Positions 7,286 through 17,028 are shown, counted from the stretch's first letter. The stretch: DNA of 64,000 nt from Stenotrophomonas ginsengisoli (GCF_001431485.1 NZ_LDJM01000021.1:116517-180516), one strand, 5' to 3'. Notes: generated by a model not told the origin, from the sequence alone. Translations and numbers: made by a program.

Positions 7286-8839
7286 ATGAGAAAACTGCAC
7301 CTGCGACGCCTGATGTGGATCATTCCCCTGGTGCTGTTGTTGCTGATCGGCAGTGGCCTGCTGCTGGCCGACCGCCTGACCCCGGCCGCCAGCGGCCAGC
7401 CCTCCCACGCCCTGCCGGTGGCCGGCGATCCCACCACGCTGGACCGAGAGGCCGCGCCGCTGCTGCAGGCCCATCCCGGACAAAGCGGCGTGCTCTGGCT
7501 CAGCGATGGCCTGGATGCCTTCGCCGCGCGCAGTGTGATTTCCCAGCGCGCCGGGCGCAGCCTGGATGTGATGTATTACATCTGGAAGGACGACATCCCC
7601 GGCCACCTGATGGCCCACGAGCTGTACCAGGCGGCCGAACGCGGGGTGCGCGTGCGCCTGCTGCTCGATGACCTGAACATGCATGGCTTCGACCCGGCGA
7701 TGGCGGCCATCGATGCCCATCCCAACATCGAGGTGCGGCTGTACAACCCGTTCCGCAACCGCGGCGGCCTGTGGCGTCTGGTGGAGATGGTGCAGCGGGT
7801 GTTCTCGATCAACCACCGCATGCACAACAAGGCCTGGATCGCCGACAACCAGGTGGCCATCATCGGCGGCCGCAACATCGGTGCGGAGTATTTCGACGCC
7901 CGCGAAGACGTCAATTTCCGCGACCTGGACCTGTTGCTGCTCGGGCCGTCGGTGGGCCAGGCCAGCGCCATCTTCGATGACTACTGGAACAGCCAGGCGG
8001 TGGTGCCCATTGCCGCGCTCAACCCGCATACCCGGCAGCAGCTCGATGCGCTGCTCCAGACCGTGGACATGGAAAGCCAGCTGACCCAGGCCGCGCCCTA
8101 CCTGGCCCGGATCGGGCAGCGCCTGGCCGAGCCGACCCTGCGCCAGGACCATGTGATCCAGTGGTCAGACAGCGTGCGCGTGCTCTCCGACCCACCACTC
8201 AAACACCGCAAGGCCCAACGCGATGACTGGCTGGTGCAGGCCATTGTCGCCGACCTTGGCAGCAGCAGGCGGCAGATGCAGCTGATCTCGCCGTATTTCG
8301 TTCCCGGCCGCAACGGCAGCGAGCGCATGATCGCCATGCGCAGGCAGGGGGTGGCCATCGAGGTGGTCACCAACTCGCTGGCTGCCACCGACGTGGCCGC
8401 CGTGCACAGCGGCTGGAACAGCTACCGCAAACCGCTGGTGGCCGCCGGCACCACCGTGTACGAGCTCAAGCGGCGTGGCCCGCGCAGCGGCATCGTCCTG
8501 CCACTGGGTTCCAGCGGTGCCAGCCTGCACACCAAGGCCTATCTGGTCGATGGCCGGCGCGGGTTTGTCGGCTCGTTCAACCTGGACCCGCGCTCGGCCA
8601 ACCTCAACACCGAGATGGGGGTGCTGTTTGACGATGACGCCCTGGGCGCGCGCCTGCAGCGTGAATTCGATTTTCTGGCCCATCCGGACCGCAGCTACCA
8701 GGTCAGCCTGGATGGCCAGGGCAAGCTGCAGTGGACCGACGGCGATGGCCAGCGCTACCACCATGAGCCGGACACGCGCTGGTGGCTGCGGGCCTGGGTC
8801 GGGCTGCTGGGCCTGCTGCCGATCGAATCACAGCTGTGA
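7286..8839 (+). CDS. Phospholipase-D family protein (cardiolipin-synthase-like)
   Basis: 517 residues from the ATG at 7286. One N-terminal membrane helix (~residues 10-28) anchors it to the inner membrane. There are two HKD catalytic motifs, HNKAWIADNQVAIIGGRN at ~180 and HTKAYLVDGRRGFVGSFN at ~415, both complete with His, Lys and Asp. Length and spacing resemble ClsC/YmdC-type cardiolipin synthases, which transfer phosphatidyl groups between lipids. A broader phospholipase role cannot be excluded. It stands alone between divergent azlCD and the Anbu gene downstream. No terminator is obvious in the 66 bp after it. Confidence 0.88.
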   Translation: MRKLHLRRLMWIIPLVLLLLIGSGLLLADRLTPAASGQPSHALPVAGDPTTLDREAAPLLQAHPGQSGVLWLSDGLDAFAARSVISQRAGRSLDVMYYIWKDDIPGHLMAHELYQAAERGVRVRLLLDDLNMHGFDPAMAAIDAHPNIEVRLYNPFRNRGGLWRLVEMVQRVFSINHRMHNKAWIADNQVAIIGGRNIGAEYFDAREDVNFRDLDLLLLGPSVGQASAIFDDYWNSQAVVPIAALNPHTRQQLDALLQTVDMESQLTQAAPYLARIGQRLAEPTLRQDHVIQWSDSVRVLSDPPLKHRKAQRDDWLVQAIVADLGSSRRQMQLISPYFVPGRNGSERMIAMRRQGVAIEVVTNSLAATDVAAVHSGWNSYRKPLVAAGTTVYELKRRGPRSGIVLPLGSSGASLHTKAYLVDGRRGFVGSFNLDPRSANLNTEMGVLFDDDALGARLQREFDFLAHPDRSYQVSLDGQGKLQWTDGDGQRYHHEPDTRWWLRAWVGLLGLLPIESQL

Positions 8840-8905
8840 GCCGTTTGCCGGCCAACAAGCGGGCAATCTGGCACACTCCGGGCAACAGGATCGACAGGCA
8901 CGACG

Positions 8906-9730
8906 ATGACTTACTGCGTTGGCATTGAAGTGGGCGACGGGCTGGTGCTGGCCTCGGACACGCGGACCAGCGCCTCGTTTGACGATGTGCGCAGCCACCG
9001 CAAGATGCACACCTTCCAGATCGAGGGCGAGCGCGTGTTCGTGGTGATGTCAGCCGGCAACCTGGCCACCACCCAGCTGACCATCTCGCGCCTGCAGCAC
9101 GACATGGATGCCAACGATGGCCGGCCGTCACTGCGCACGTTCAGCCACCTCTACCAAGCCGCCGAATACATCGGTGAAGTGCTGGCCGCCAGCCAGAGCC
9201 GGGTCAGCGCCGATGCCGCCAATGCCGGGGTCAGCGTGCAGTCCACCCTGATCCTGGGCGGGCAGATTGCCGGCGAACGCCCGGGCCTGTACATGATCTA
9301 CCCGCTGGGCAACGCCATCGCCGCCTCGCCGGAAACGCCCTACCTGCAGATCGGCGAGGTCAAGTACGGCAAGCCGATCCTGGACCGCATGCTGACCAAC
9401 CGCATGAGCCTGGGCGATGCCGCACGCTGCGCCCTGGTGTCGCTGGATTCGACCATCCGCTCCAACCTGTCGGTGGGGGCACCGATCGACCTGGCCATCA
9501 TCGGCGCCGGCGATCTGCGCGTGAGCCACCAGCAGCGTCTGTACGATGACACCCCGCTGCTGGCCCGGGTCCGCGATGAATGGGGCCAGCGCCTGGCCAA
9601 TGCGGTGCGTGACCTGCCGCGCTTTGACTGGGAACCTGCGCGTCCGGCCGGCGACACCAGCCTGCCGCCGGTGCCGCCGCCGATGCACAGCATGAACCCC
9701 TGGGGCGCGACCGGGCAGAGCCAGCAGTAA
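8906..9730 (+). CDS. Anbu (ancestral beta-subunit) proteasome-like peptidase
   Basis: 274 residues from the ATG at 8906. The start MTYCVGIEV and the segments LVLASDTRTSASFDDV and HRKMHTFQ are the Anbu signature. Removal of Met exposes Thr as the N-terminal nucleophile, as in proteasome beta subunits and HslV. The C-terminal ~40 residues are Pro/Gly-rich and low-complexity. Anbu forms self-compartmentalised rings and is normally encoded with an alpha-E protein, a circularly permuted ATP-grasp protein and often a transglutaminase. Two of those partners lie next door in convergent orientation, 12 bp apart. Substrates are unknown. Confidence 0.93.
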   Translation: MTYCVGIEVGDGLVLASDTRTSASFDDVRSHRKMHTFQIEGERVFVVMSAGNLATTQLTISRLQHDMDANDGRPSLRTFSHLYQAAEYIGEVLAASQSRVSADAANAGVSVQSTLILGGQIAGERPGLYMIYPLGNAIAASPETPYLQIGEVKYGKPILDRMLTNRMSLGDAARCALVSLDSTIRSNLSVGAPIDLAIIGAGDLRVSHQQRLYDDTPLLARVRDEWGQRLANAVRDLPRFDWEPARPAGDTSLPPVPPPMHSMNPWGATGQSQQ

Positions 9731-9742
9731 GCCGCCGCTGGC

Positions 9743-10684
9743 CTACTGGCGGAAGTAGCCTTCGGCGATGGCCTGGTCCAGCGCGGCCACATGCAGCTGG
9801 ATCTCGTCCATCAGCAGGGCCGGGTTGTTGGCCGCCTGCCAGACCGGATCGGCATTGCGCACCAGGCCCACCACCCGGTGCGCCTGGCGCTCCACTGCCG
9901 GCGCATGCGGCAGGCGTGGCACCACCGACAGCAGGCGGCTGAGGCAGAAATACACCGAGCGCGGGAAATCGTTGTCCTGCAGCAGGAAGCTCAGTGCGGC
10001 CTCGGCGCTGACCTGGCGCCGCATGTGGCGGCGGAACATCTGCATCCCGGCCAGCGAGCTGAGCACCGCGGCCCACTGCAGCGAGCGGTAGGCCTTCTCC
10101 AGCTCGTCGCCGTGGCGGGCACGGATCAGCCCGGAGGCACCGGCATCGATGATCCGGCTGGTCATGTCGGCCTGCTCCAGGCTGGCACCCAGACGCAGGA
10201 ACTGGAAGCCGATGTCACGGCTGACATTGGCATTGAGCAGGCCGGACAGCTTCAGGCCGTCGTCTACGATGCGCGCGAACAGGTCACCCTCGCGCCCGCG
10301 TTCGAGCATCTGTGCCCCCTGCCCTTCCAGCAGCTGGTGCATGTCATTGACCGTGTCCCAGATTGCCTGCGGCATCACGTCGCGGATGCTGCGCAGCACG
10401 CTGCGGGCATTGTGGAACGAGCTGCGCAGCGAGGACGGGTTCTCCAGCGACAGCACCGAAAACGCCATGATCTGCGACTGCGAGTACTGCGCCTCGCTGC
10501 CGTGCTGCTGCACAAACAGCGCATCCACGGACAGCGTTCTCAGGATTGGCATCAGGTCGAAGGTGACCTGACGCGGCAGGTCCAGACGCAGCTGGCTGCA
10601 GGCGCCGAGCAGGCGCGCAGTGTTCTCCACCCGGCGCAGATACCGGCTGAACCAGTACAGGTTGTCGGCAACACGCGACAGCAT
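9743..10684 (-). CDS. Alpha-E domain protein (Anbu cluster)
   Basis: 313 residues. MLSRVADNLYWFSRYLRRVENTARLL is split by family convention into the conserved LSRVA...LYW and ENTARLL boxes of DUF403/alpha-E proteins. It is all-helical with no signal peptide. Its ATG overlaps the stop of the ATP-grasp gene (ATGA), so the two are translated together. In many bacteria alpha-E proteins travel with a circularly permuted ATP-grasp ligase and Anbu and are proposed to make or handle a peptide-like product; direct biochemistry is thin. It faces the Anbu gene tail to tail. Confidence 0.9.
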   Translation of the reverse strand: MLSRVADNLYWFSRYLRRVENTARLLGACSQLRLDLPRQVTFDLMPILRTLSVDALFVQQHGSEAQYSQSQIMAFSVLSLENPSSLRSSFHNARSVLRSIRDVMPQAIWDTVNDMHQLLEGQGAQMLERGREGDLFARIVDDGLKLSGLLNANVSRDIGFQFLRLGASLEQADMTSRIIDAGASGLIRARHGDELEKAYRSLQWAAVLSSLAGMQMFRRHMRRQVSAEAALSFLLQDNDFPRSVYFCLSRLLSVVPRLPHAPAVERQAHRVVGLVRNADPVWQAANNPALLMDEIQLHVAALDQAIAEGYFRQ

Positions 10685-12132
10685 CAGGCGCCCTCCTCGT
10701 CCATGTCCACCACCCAGGTGTCCTTGGCCCCGCCGCCCTGGGAGGAATTGACCACCAGCGAGCCTTCGCTCATCGCCACCCGGGTCAGGCCACCGGTGGT
10801 GACGTGGATGTCCTGGCGCGACAGCACGAACGGGCGCAGGTCCAGATGGCGCGGCGAGAAGCCGGCCTCGGTGACGATCGGCGCGGTGGACAGCGACAGG
10901 GTCGGCTGGGCCACGTAGTTGCGCGGGTCGGCCTGGATCAAGCCACGGAAGGTCTCGCGCTCGGCCGCGGTGGAGCGCGGCCCGATCAGCATGCCGTAGC
11001 CACCGGATTCATTGGCCGGCTTGACCACCAGCTGGTCCAGATGGTCCAGCACGTAAGCACGGTCGGCCGGATCATGGCACAGGTAGCTGGGCACGTTGGG
11101 CAGCAGCGGCTCCTGCCCCAGGTAGTAGCGGATCATCTTCGGCACATAGGCAAACACGACCTTGTCATCGGCCACCCCGGCGCCGGGCGCATTGGCCAGG
11201 GCCACCTTGCCGGCACGCCAGGAACGGATGATGCCGCGCACGCCCAGGGTGGAGTGCGGATGGAACACTTCCGGGTCCAGGAACAGGTCATCCACCCGCC
11301 GGTAGACCACATCCACCCGGCGCGGGCCGTACACGGTGCGCATGTAGGTGCAGTCGTCCTCGGCCACGAACAGGTCGCTGCCTTCCACCAGCTCCACGCC
11401 CATGGCCCGGGCCAGGTACATGTGCTCGAAATAGGCGCTGTTGTACATGCCCGGGGTCAGCAGCACGATCACCGGGCTGTCGCCCGGACGCGGGCTCAGC
11501 GCGGCCAGGGTGTCGTAGAGCTGGTGCGGGTAGTCATCCACCGGCAGGATGGCCCCGGTCTGGAACAGCTCGGGAAACACGCGCTTGGCCAGCGCGCGGT
11601 TTTCCAGCATGTAGGACACCCCGGACGGAATGCGCAGGTTGTCCTCCAGCGCGTACAGGGTGCCGTCGGCATCACGCACCAGGTCCGAGCCACAGATGTG
11701 GGCCCACACCCCCAGCGGCGGGGCGATGCCTATGCATTGCTGACGGAAATTGACCGAAGCGGCCAGCAGCTCGGCCGGGAACACCCCGTCGCGGACGATG
11801 CGCTGGGCCCCGTAGATGTCACCGATGAACAGGTTCAGCGCCTGCATGCGCTGGCGCAGGCCGGCCTCGGTGCGCTGCCATTCGCGGCGGTCGATGACCC
11901 GTGGCACCAGGTCGAACGGCAGGGTGCGGTCGACATTGCCGCCGTCCGAATACACGGTGAAGGTGATGCCCTGCTGGCGTGCCAGCAGGTCGGCTGCCTG
12001 GCGCCGGCGCTCCAGCTCGGCCGCATCCAGGCTGCCCAGGTAATCGACCAGGCGGCGCGCGGCCGGCCGGGCCTGGCCGTCGGCATCGATCAGCTCGTCG
12101 AAGGTGTGACTACGGTAATGCGACCAGTCCAT
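10684..12132 (-). CDS. Circularly permuted ATP-grasp protein (Anbu cluster)
   Basis: 482 residues from the ATG at 12132 (MDWSHYRSHTFDELIDADG). The circularly permuted ATP-grasp type 2 (DUF404/DUF407) pattern is clear: TFTVYSDGGNVDRTLPFDLVPR split across the N-terminus, RIPSGVSYMLENR, VVLLTPGMYNSAYFEH-like, ARAMGVELVEGSDL and VVKPANESGGYGM. By fold it should be an amide or ester ligase using ATP; the product is unknown. It overlaps the alpha-E gene by 4 bp. The gap of 100 bp upstream to the HDOD gene suggests its own promoter there. Confidence 0.92.
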   Translation of the reverse strand: MDWSHYRSHTFDELIDADGQARPAARRLVDYLGSLDAAELERRRQAADLLARQQGITFTVYSDGGNVDRTLPFDLVPRVIDRREWQRTEAGLRQRMQALNLFIGDIYGAQRIVRDGVFPAELLAASVNFRQQCIGIAPPLGVWAHICGSDLVRDADGTLYALEDNLRIPSGVSYMLENRALAKRVFPELFQTGAILPVDDYPHQLYDTLAALSPRPGDSPVIVLLTPGMYNSAYFEHMYLARAMGVELVEGSDLFVAEDDCTYMRTVYGPRRVDVVYRRVDDLFLDPEVFHPHSTLGVRGIIRSWRAGKVALANAPGAGVADDKVVFAYVPKMIRYYLGQEPLLPNVPSYLCHDPADRAYVLDHLDQLVVKPANESGGYGMLIGPRSTAAERETFRGLIQADPRNYVAQPTLSLSTAPIVTEAGFSPRHLDLRPFVLSRQDIHVTTGGLTRVAMSEGSLVVNSSQGGGAKDTWVVDMDEEGA

Positions 12133-12232
12133 CGCCAGCTTCCGTTGTCGGGAGCCGGCAACGGCCAGCCCTCACCGGGCCACGGTGCAACGCCGGATGG
12201 ACTGCCGTCAAGCCGCTGCCGCTGGCGGCGAC

Positions 12233-13264
12233 TCAGCTGTTTTCCTGGATCACGCTCAGGCGCTGCCAGACCCAGTCCACCGCATGCGCACTGGCATGGG
12301 CCGCCAACGCCTGACGGGCCTGCTCGGCATCGATCAGGCCATCCTCCACCTGCATCCAGGCCCAGGCCATGCGCCGGCCGAAATGCAGGCAGGCATGCAT
12401 CTGCCCCGGCGTGCCTTCCAGAGCCTGGGCCAGGTTGTCGGGCAGCTCCCAGCGGTGCGAGATCTCCGCCGCGACCGCGTACTGGCTGGTCATCAGCAAC
12501 TGCAGGCGTTCGGCCGCGGTGAGCGGCTGGTCGGCCAGCGCGGGCAGCGCGCGCAGCACCAGCAGGCAGGACAGCGCCGGCAACAGCGAGCCCAGCTGCA
12601 AGGGCAGCGGGTCGATGCGTTCGACGATGCGCGCATGGTCGGCCGCCGCGGCACTGGCCAGGCGGCCATGTCGCCACAGGGTCGAGGCAAAGCCACGCAG
12701 CTCGCGTTCTTCCAGGGCCAGCACCGGTTGCACCAGGGCCGAGGACAGCAGCCGTTCCAGGCCCTCCTGGCCGACCTTGACCACCACCCGCTCCAGGCTT
12801 TCCAGCGGCTGCAGGCGGCGGCGGTGGGCGGCACTGTTGGCAATGCGCATCAAGGTGGCCGCCAGCACCGGGTCCTGGCCGATGATGCCGGCCAGCTTGC
12901 TGGCCGTGCTGCCCGGATCGTTCAGGGCCACCATCAGCTGCGGCAGCAATTGCGGCCGGCGCGGCAGGGCCTGCCCGGACAGGGCCCCGGCCTGCAGCCG
13001 GGCCCGGGCCTGGGCCACGGCCGGGCCATCGACCACGGCCAGCGGCAGCGGCTGGCCGGCGCTGTCCAGTGCCGACCACAGCAGTGCCTCATCGCTCTGC
13101 CCCAGCTGCTGGGCCAGTGCCTGGGCCTGTTCCTGCTCTTCCGGCAGGCTGGGCATGCCTGCCCGCGTGCGCGACTGCACCGGGACAGCCTGTTGCTGCC
13201 GCAGCCTGACCAGGCCGGCAATCAACACCACCACCAGCACAATCCCCGCTACCACCATCGCCAT
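12233..13264 (-). CDS. Membrane-anchored HDOD-domain protein
   Basis: 343 residues from the ATG at 13264, with GGGGGAG seven bases upstream. A single N-terminal membrane helix (residues 2-20, AMVVAGIVLVVVLIAGLV) is followed by a Gln/Glu-rich linker. A HDOD domain then covers ~100-300 (LPQLMVALNDPGSTASKLAGI, QDPVLAATLMRIANSA, VGQEGLERLL, RRWE-like SHRWELPDNLAQAL). HDOD domains are HD-GYP relatives lacking the metal-binding residues and act as signalling scaffolds. The membrane anchor is less usual. Upstream of the ATP-grasp gene and in the same direction, it may or may not be part of that unit. Confidence 0.85.
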   Translation of the reverse strand: MAMVVAGIVLVVVLIAGLVRLRQQQAVPVQSRTRAGMPSLPEEQEQAQALAQQLGQSDEALLWSALDSAGQPLPLAVVDGPAVAQARARLQAGALSGQALPRRPQLLPQLMVALNDPGSTASKLAGIIGQDPVLAATLMRIANSAAHRRRLQPLESLERVVVKVGQEGLERLLSSALVQPVLALEERELRGFASTLWRHGRLASAAAADHARIVERIDPLPLQLGSLLPALSCLLVLRALPALADQPLTAAERLQLLMTSQYAVAAEISHRWELPDNLAQALEGTPGQMHACLHFGRRMAWAWMQVEDGLIDAEQARQALAAHASAHAVDWVWQRLSVIQENS

Positions 13265-13332
13265 GTACCACTCCCCCAGCCTGTGTGCGCCTTACGCCGT
13301 GTGATCGGCCGCGCGCCAGCAAACTTGAGGGT

Positions 13333-14505
13333 TCATTGCGCCGGTCGTGCCAGGCGGGGGGCAAACACCAGGGCAAACAGCAGCCCGGCCAGCAACACCA
13401 GCACCGCGCCGCCGGCAAAGGCCACGTTCATGCCCACCCGGGCGGCCACCACCCCGGCCAGCACCATGCCCAGGCCGATACCCACATCCAGCGCGGTGAA
13501 ATAGGTCGCCACCGCGGTGGCACGCTGGGCGTTGCTGCCCAGGTTGACGATCAGGGTCTGGTAGGCCGGATAGACCACGCCGAAGCCGGCACCGATGAAC
13601 ACCCCGGTGATGTAGAAACTGGCCGCGCCGGGCAGCAGCACCATCGTGCCCAGGCCCAGCACGATGGACACGGTGCCGCCATTGACCACCGCCACCACAT
13701 GCCCGCCATCGACCAGGCGGCCGGAGAAGGTACGCGCGGCCATCATGCCGATGGCCATCAGGGTGAAGAACAGGCCGGTGCTCTGCGCTCCCACCCGCTG
13801 CCCGTAGACGGCGGCAAAGGCCAGCAGCATGCCGTAGGCCAGGCCGATCACGGCCAGGTTGCAGGCCAGCGGAATGCCGCGCACCAGCAGGAAGCGGTCC
13901 AGCGACAGCACCGCCGACTGCACCACCCGCGACTTGCGCGGGGCATGCACGAAGCTGGCCAGGACCAGGCCGCCGAGGCCGGCGACGATGGCCGCATCGA
14001 AGATCAGGGCAAACGGGAAATGGTCCATCAGCCACAGCCCGGCCATCGGCCCCATGGCCATGGCCAGCGAGCTCATCAGGCCGAAATAGCCGATGCCCTC
14101 GCCACGGCGCTGGCTGGGGATGATGTCGATCGCCTGGGTGTTGGACGCGGTGGACAGGATGGCAAAGGTCAGGCCGATGCCGATGCGCACGAACACAAAG
14201 CCCATCACCGAGGCCGCCAGCAGGTAACCGGCCGTGCACAGCACATAGGCCGCCAAGGCGGCGATGTAGGCATGCTTGGCGTTGAAGCGCTCGACAATGA
14301 AACCGGAGAACGGGCGCACCAGCAGCGCGGCGATCACGTAACTGGCCAGGATGCCGCCGGCAATGGCTTCGTCCACGCCCAGCTCGTCCATCAGGTAGAA
14401 CGGCAGGGTGGGCATCAGCACATAGAAGGAAATGCCGAGCAGGAAGTTGGCCGCGCAGGCCAGGGCGAAGCTGCGCGTCCACAAGGGGGGCTTGGGGAAG
14501 GTCAT
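13333..14505 (-). CDS. Major facilitator superfamily transporter
   Basis: 390 residues from the ATG at 14505 (MTFPKPPLWTRSFALACAAN). Twelve hydrophobic segments are expected and visible. The MFS motif-A region appears as LVRPFSGFIVERFNAK and again in the second half as TFSGRLVDGG. This resembles the YfcJ/YhhS-like drug and sugar efflux branch, but the substrate cannot be assigned. It stands alone on the minus strand, 68 bp upstream of the HDOD gene. Confidence 0.85.
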   Translation of the reverse strand: MTFPKPPLWTRSFALACAANFLLGISFYVLMPTLPFYLMDELGVDEAIAGGILASYVIAALLVRPFSGFIVERFNAKHAYIAALAAYVLCTAGYLLAASVMGFVFVRIGIGLTFAILSTASNTQAIDIIPSQRRGEGIGYFGLMSSLAMAMGPMAGLWLMDHFPFALIFDAAIVAGLGGLVLASFVHAPRKSRVVQSAVLSLDRFLLVRGIPLACNLAVIGLAYGMLLAFAAVYGQRVGAQSTGLFFTLMAIGMMAARTFSGRLVDGGHVVAVVNGGTVSIVLGLGTMVLLPGAASFYITGVFIGAGFGVVYPAYQTLIVNLGSNAQRATAVATYFTALDVGIGLGMVLAGVVAARVGMNVAFAGGAVLVLLAGLLFALVFAPRLARPAQ

Positions 14506-14627
14506 CGCGCCATGGTAGCCCGTGCACGCTGAGCCAGAGCCATCGCGCCAGACCTGGATGCGCTGCGCTGCGACCACGCAGCGCCGGGCGCTGATGGCCC
14601 GACCTCCCCTGGCCTGCACCGCAAACG

Positions 14628-14658
14628 ACAACGCCCCGGCCGATGGCCGGGGCGTTGT
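14628..14658 (-). terminator. Terminator after the M13 peptidase gene
   Basis: A perfect 14-bp inverted repeat, ACAACGCCCCGGCC / GGCCGGGGCGTTGT, with a 3-base loop, 20 bp past the M13 stop. The run of T on the minus side is short (CGTTTGC), so termination may be partial. Confidence 0.7.
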
Positions 14659-14678
14659 ACTGGCACGGGCGCGGACGC

Positions 14679-16805
14679 TTACCAGATGCGCACGCGGTCT
14701 TCCGGTGCGATGTAGTGCTTGTCACCCTGCTTGATGCCGAAGGCGTCGTACCAGCCATCGATGTTGCGCAGCGGGGCGAAGGCACGGATGTGGCCCGGCG
14801 AGTGGGTGCCGTTGACCAGCTGCTGGCGCAGGGCCTCGTCACGCCACAGGGTGCGCCAGACCTGGGCCCAGCCCATGAACAGACGCTGCTCGCCGCTGAA
14901 ACCGTCGATCACCGGGGCCGGCTTGCCGTCCAGCGAGCGGCGGTAGGCTTCCAGGGCGATGGTCAGGCCACCGAGGTCGCCGATGTTCTCGCCCATGGCC
15001 ACGCGCGAATTGATGTGCATGCCCGGCAGCTGCGGGAACTCGAAGGCCTCGTACTGGGCACCCAGCTTGGCGGCCTGGGCCTCGAACTTGGCCGCATCCT
15101 CGGCCGTCCACCAGTCACGCAGGAAACCCTTGCCGTCGGACTTGCGGCCCTGGTCGTCGAAGCCGTGGATGATCTCGTGGCCGATCACGCCGCCGATGCC
15201 ACCGTAGTTGACGGCCGGATCGGCATCCGGGTCGAAGAACGGCGGCTGCAGGATGGCGGCCGGGAACACGATCTCGTTCTTGACCGAGTTGTAGTAGGCG
15301 TTGACCGTCTGCGGGGTCATGCCCCACTCGTTCTTGTCCACCTGCTGGCCCAGGCGCGCGCGGCGGTAATCCCACTCGAAAGCACGGGCGCGCAGGGCAT
15401 TGCCGGTGATGTCGCCGTTGCGCACTTCCAGCGCGCTGTAGTCACGCCACTGATCCGGGTGGCCGATCTTCAGGCCGAAGCCGGCCAGCTTGTCGGCGGC
15501 CTCGGCGCGGGTGGCCGGGCTCATCCACTCCAGCTGCTTCAGGCGCTCGCCCATGGCCACCTTCACGTTGGCGACCAGGGCGTCCATCTTGGCCTTGGCA
15601 TCGGCCGGGAAGTACTGGGTGACGTAATCGCGGCCGATGGCCTCGCCCATGATGCCTTCGGCATAGCCGACCGCATGCTTCCAGCGCGGCTTGGGCTCGG
15701 GCTGGCCGGCCAGGAACTTGGCGCGGAAATCGAACTCGGCATCAACGAAGGCCTTGGACAGCAGCGGTGCGGCATCGTCGATGGCGTGGAAGGCCTGCCA
15801 GGCCTTCAGGGTATCCAGGTCCGCCTTGGCAAAGGCCTGGGCCATGGCCGGGATGGCCGAGGCCTGACGCAGCACCACGCGCTGGGCCTGGCCGACGCCA
15901 GCAGCATCAAAGAAGGTGTCCCAGGCAAAATCCGGGGCCTGCGCGGCCAGTTCGGCGCGGGTCACCGGGTTGTAGGTCTTGTCGCGGTTGCGGCTTTCGG
16001 CACGGGTCCAGTGGGCGCTGGCGATCTCGGTTTCAAAAGCCAGCACCTTGGCCGCATTGCCGGCCGGGTCATTCCAGCCGCCCAGCTCCAGCATCTGGGT
16101 CACATAGGCCAGGTAGCGCTCGCGCTGCGGGGCAAACTTCTCGTCCACGTACATGGCACGGTCGCCCAGGCCCAGGCCGGACTGGCCCATGTACAGGGTG
16201 TAGCGGTCCGGATCGCGCTGGTCATCGGAGACCGACACGCCGAACAGGGTGACGCCGAAGGAGGTGTTGCGCTTGCCCATCAGGCCGGCAATGGCGGTCT
16301 TGTCACCGGCAGCACCGATCGCGGCCAGGGTCGGTACCAGCGGGGTGGCACCGGCCGCCTCGATGGCGGCCTCGTCCAGGAAGCCGCGGTACAGGGCGGC
16401 GATCTTGGCCGCATCGCCATCGGTAGCCGGGTTGCCCAGCGCATAGCCTTCCAGCTGCTGGTGCACGCGGGCCTCGGACAGGTCGCGCAGGATCATGAAG
16501 GCGCCGTAGGAGGACTTGTCCGACGGGATCGGGGTGTTTACGGCCCACTTGCCACTGACATAGGCGAAGAAGTCATCGCCCGGCTTGACGCTGGTGTCCA
16601 TGCCGGCGGTGTCGATGCCCCAGCTGCCCATGCGCTGGGCGGCGATCGGGCCACCGGCGCTGGCGCCGCCCTGGTCATCGGCAGCAAACAGGCTGCTGAT
16701 GGTGCAGGCATCGTCCAGGCAATCGCGGGTGGTGTCATGGGCGGCCAGCGGGCCGGAAACGGCCAGCGCCAGGCCGGTTGCCAGGCTGAGCAGGGTCTTG
16801 TTCAA
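14679..16805 (-). CDS. pepO: Secreted M13 (neprilysin/PepO) metallopeptidase, TTG start
   Basis: 708 residues from a TTG at 16805. That start is preferred because AAGGAG lies six bases upstream and it begins directly with a signal peptide (MNKTLLSLATGLALAVSG to about AAHD). In-frame ATGs upstream would bury the signal. Zinc motif VIGHEIIHGFDDQG at ~542, the downstream ligand in ENIGDLGGLTIALEAY, and the substrate-binding NAYYNSVKNEIVFPA. It ends in RVRIW, matching the family's conserved C-terminal Trp. Zinc endopeptidase cleaving oligopeptides, in the periplasm or outside. It is divergent from the DUF885 peptidase with 223 bp between starts. Confidence 0.93.
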   Translation of the reverse strand: MNKTLLSLATGLALAVSGPLAAHDTTRDCLDDACTISSLFAADDQGGASAGGPIAAQRMGSWGIDTAGMDTSVKPGDDFFAYVSGKWAVNTPIPSDKSSYGAFMILRDLSEARVHQQLEGYALGNPATDGDAAKIAALYRGFLDEAAIEAAGATPLVPTLAAIGAAGDKTAIAGLMGKRNTSFGVTLFGVSVSDDQRDPDRYTLYMGQSGLGLGDRAMYVDEKFAPQRERYLAYVTQMLELGGWNDPAGNAAKVLAFETEIASAHWTRAESRNRDKTYNPVTRAELAAQAPDFAWDTFFDAAGVGQAQRVVLRQASAIPAMAQAFAKADLDTLKAWQAFHAIDDAAPLLSKAFVDAEFDFRAKFLAGQPEPKPRWKHAVGYAEGIMGEAIGRDYVTQYFPADAKAKMDALVANVKVAMGERLKQLEWMSPATRAEAADKLAGFGLKIGHPDQWRDYSALEVRNGDITGNALRARAFEWDYRRARLGQQVDKNEWGMTPQTVNAYYNSVKNEIVFPAAILQPPFFDPDADPAVNYGGIGGVIGHEIIHGFDDQGRKSDGKGFLRDWWTAEDAAKFEAQAAKLGAQYEAFEFPQLPGMHINSRVAMGENIGDLGGLTIALEAYRRSLDGKPAPVIDGFSGEQRLFMGWAQVWRTLWRDEALRQQLVNGTHSPGHIRAFAPLRNIDGWYDAFGIKQGDKHYIAPEDRVRIW

Positions 16806-17028
16806 GCAGAACTCCTTGGAGGGATAGCGGCCGGCAGACGCACCGGCAACGGTTGTATTCCTTGTAACCATCCTGGCCATCCAGCGGCAGTGCCGATGGT
16901 TGGGCCACGGGCGGCCACACAGCCTGTCTTTTTACCGCAAACCCGCCCGCACATGACCTGCGGCCCATGCCCGGGGCCGGCGCAACGGCCACGATCGGCA
17001 AGCCCTGCCCTTCACCGGAGCCGTTTCC

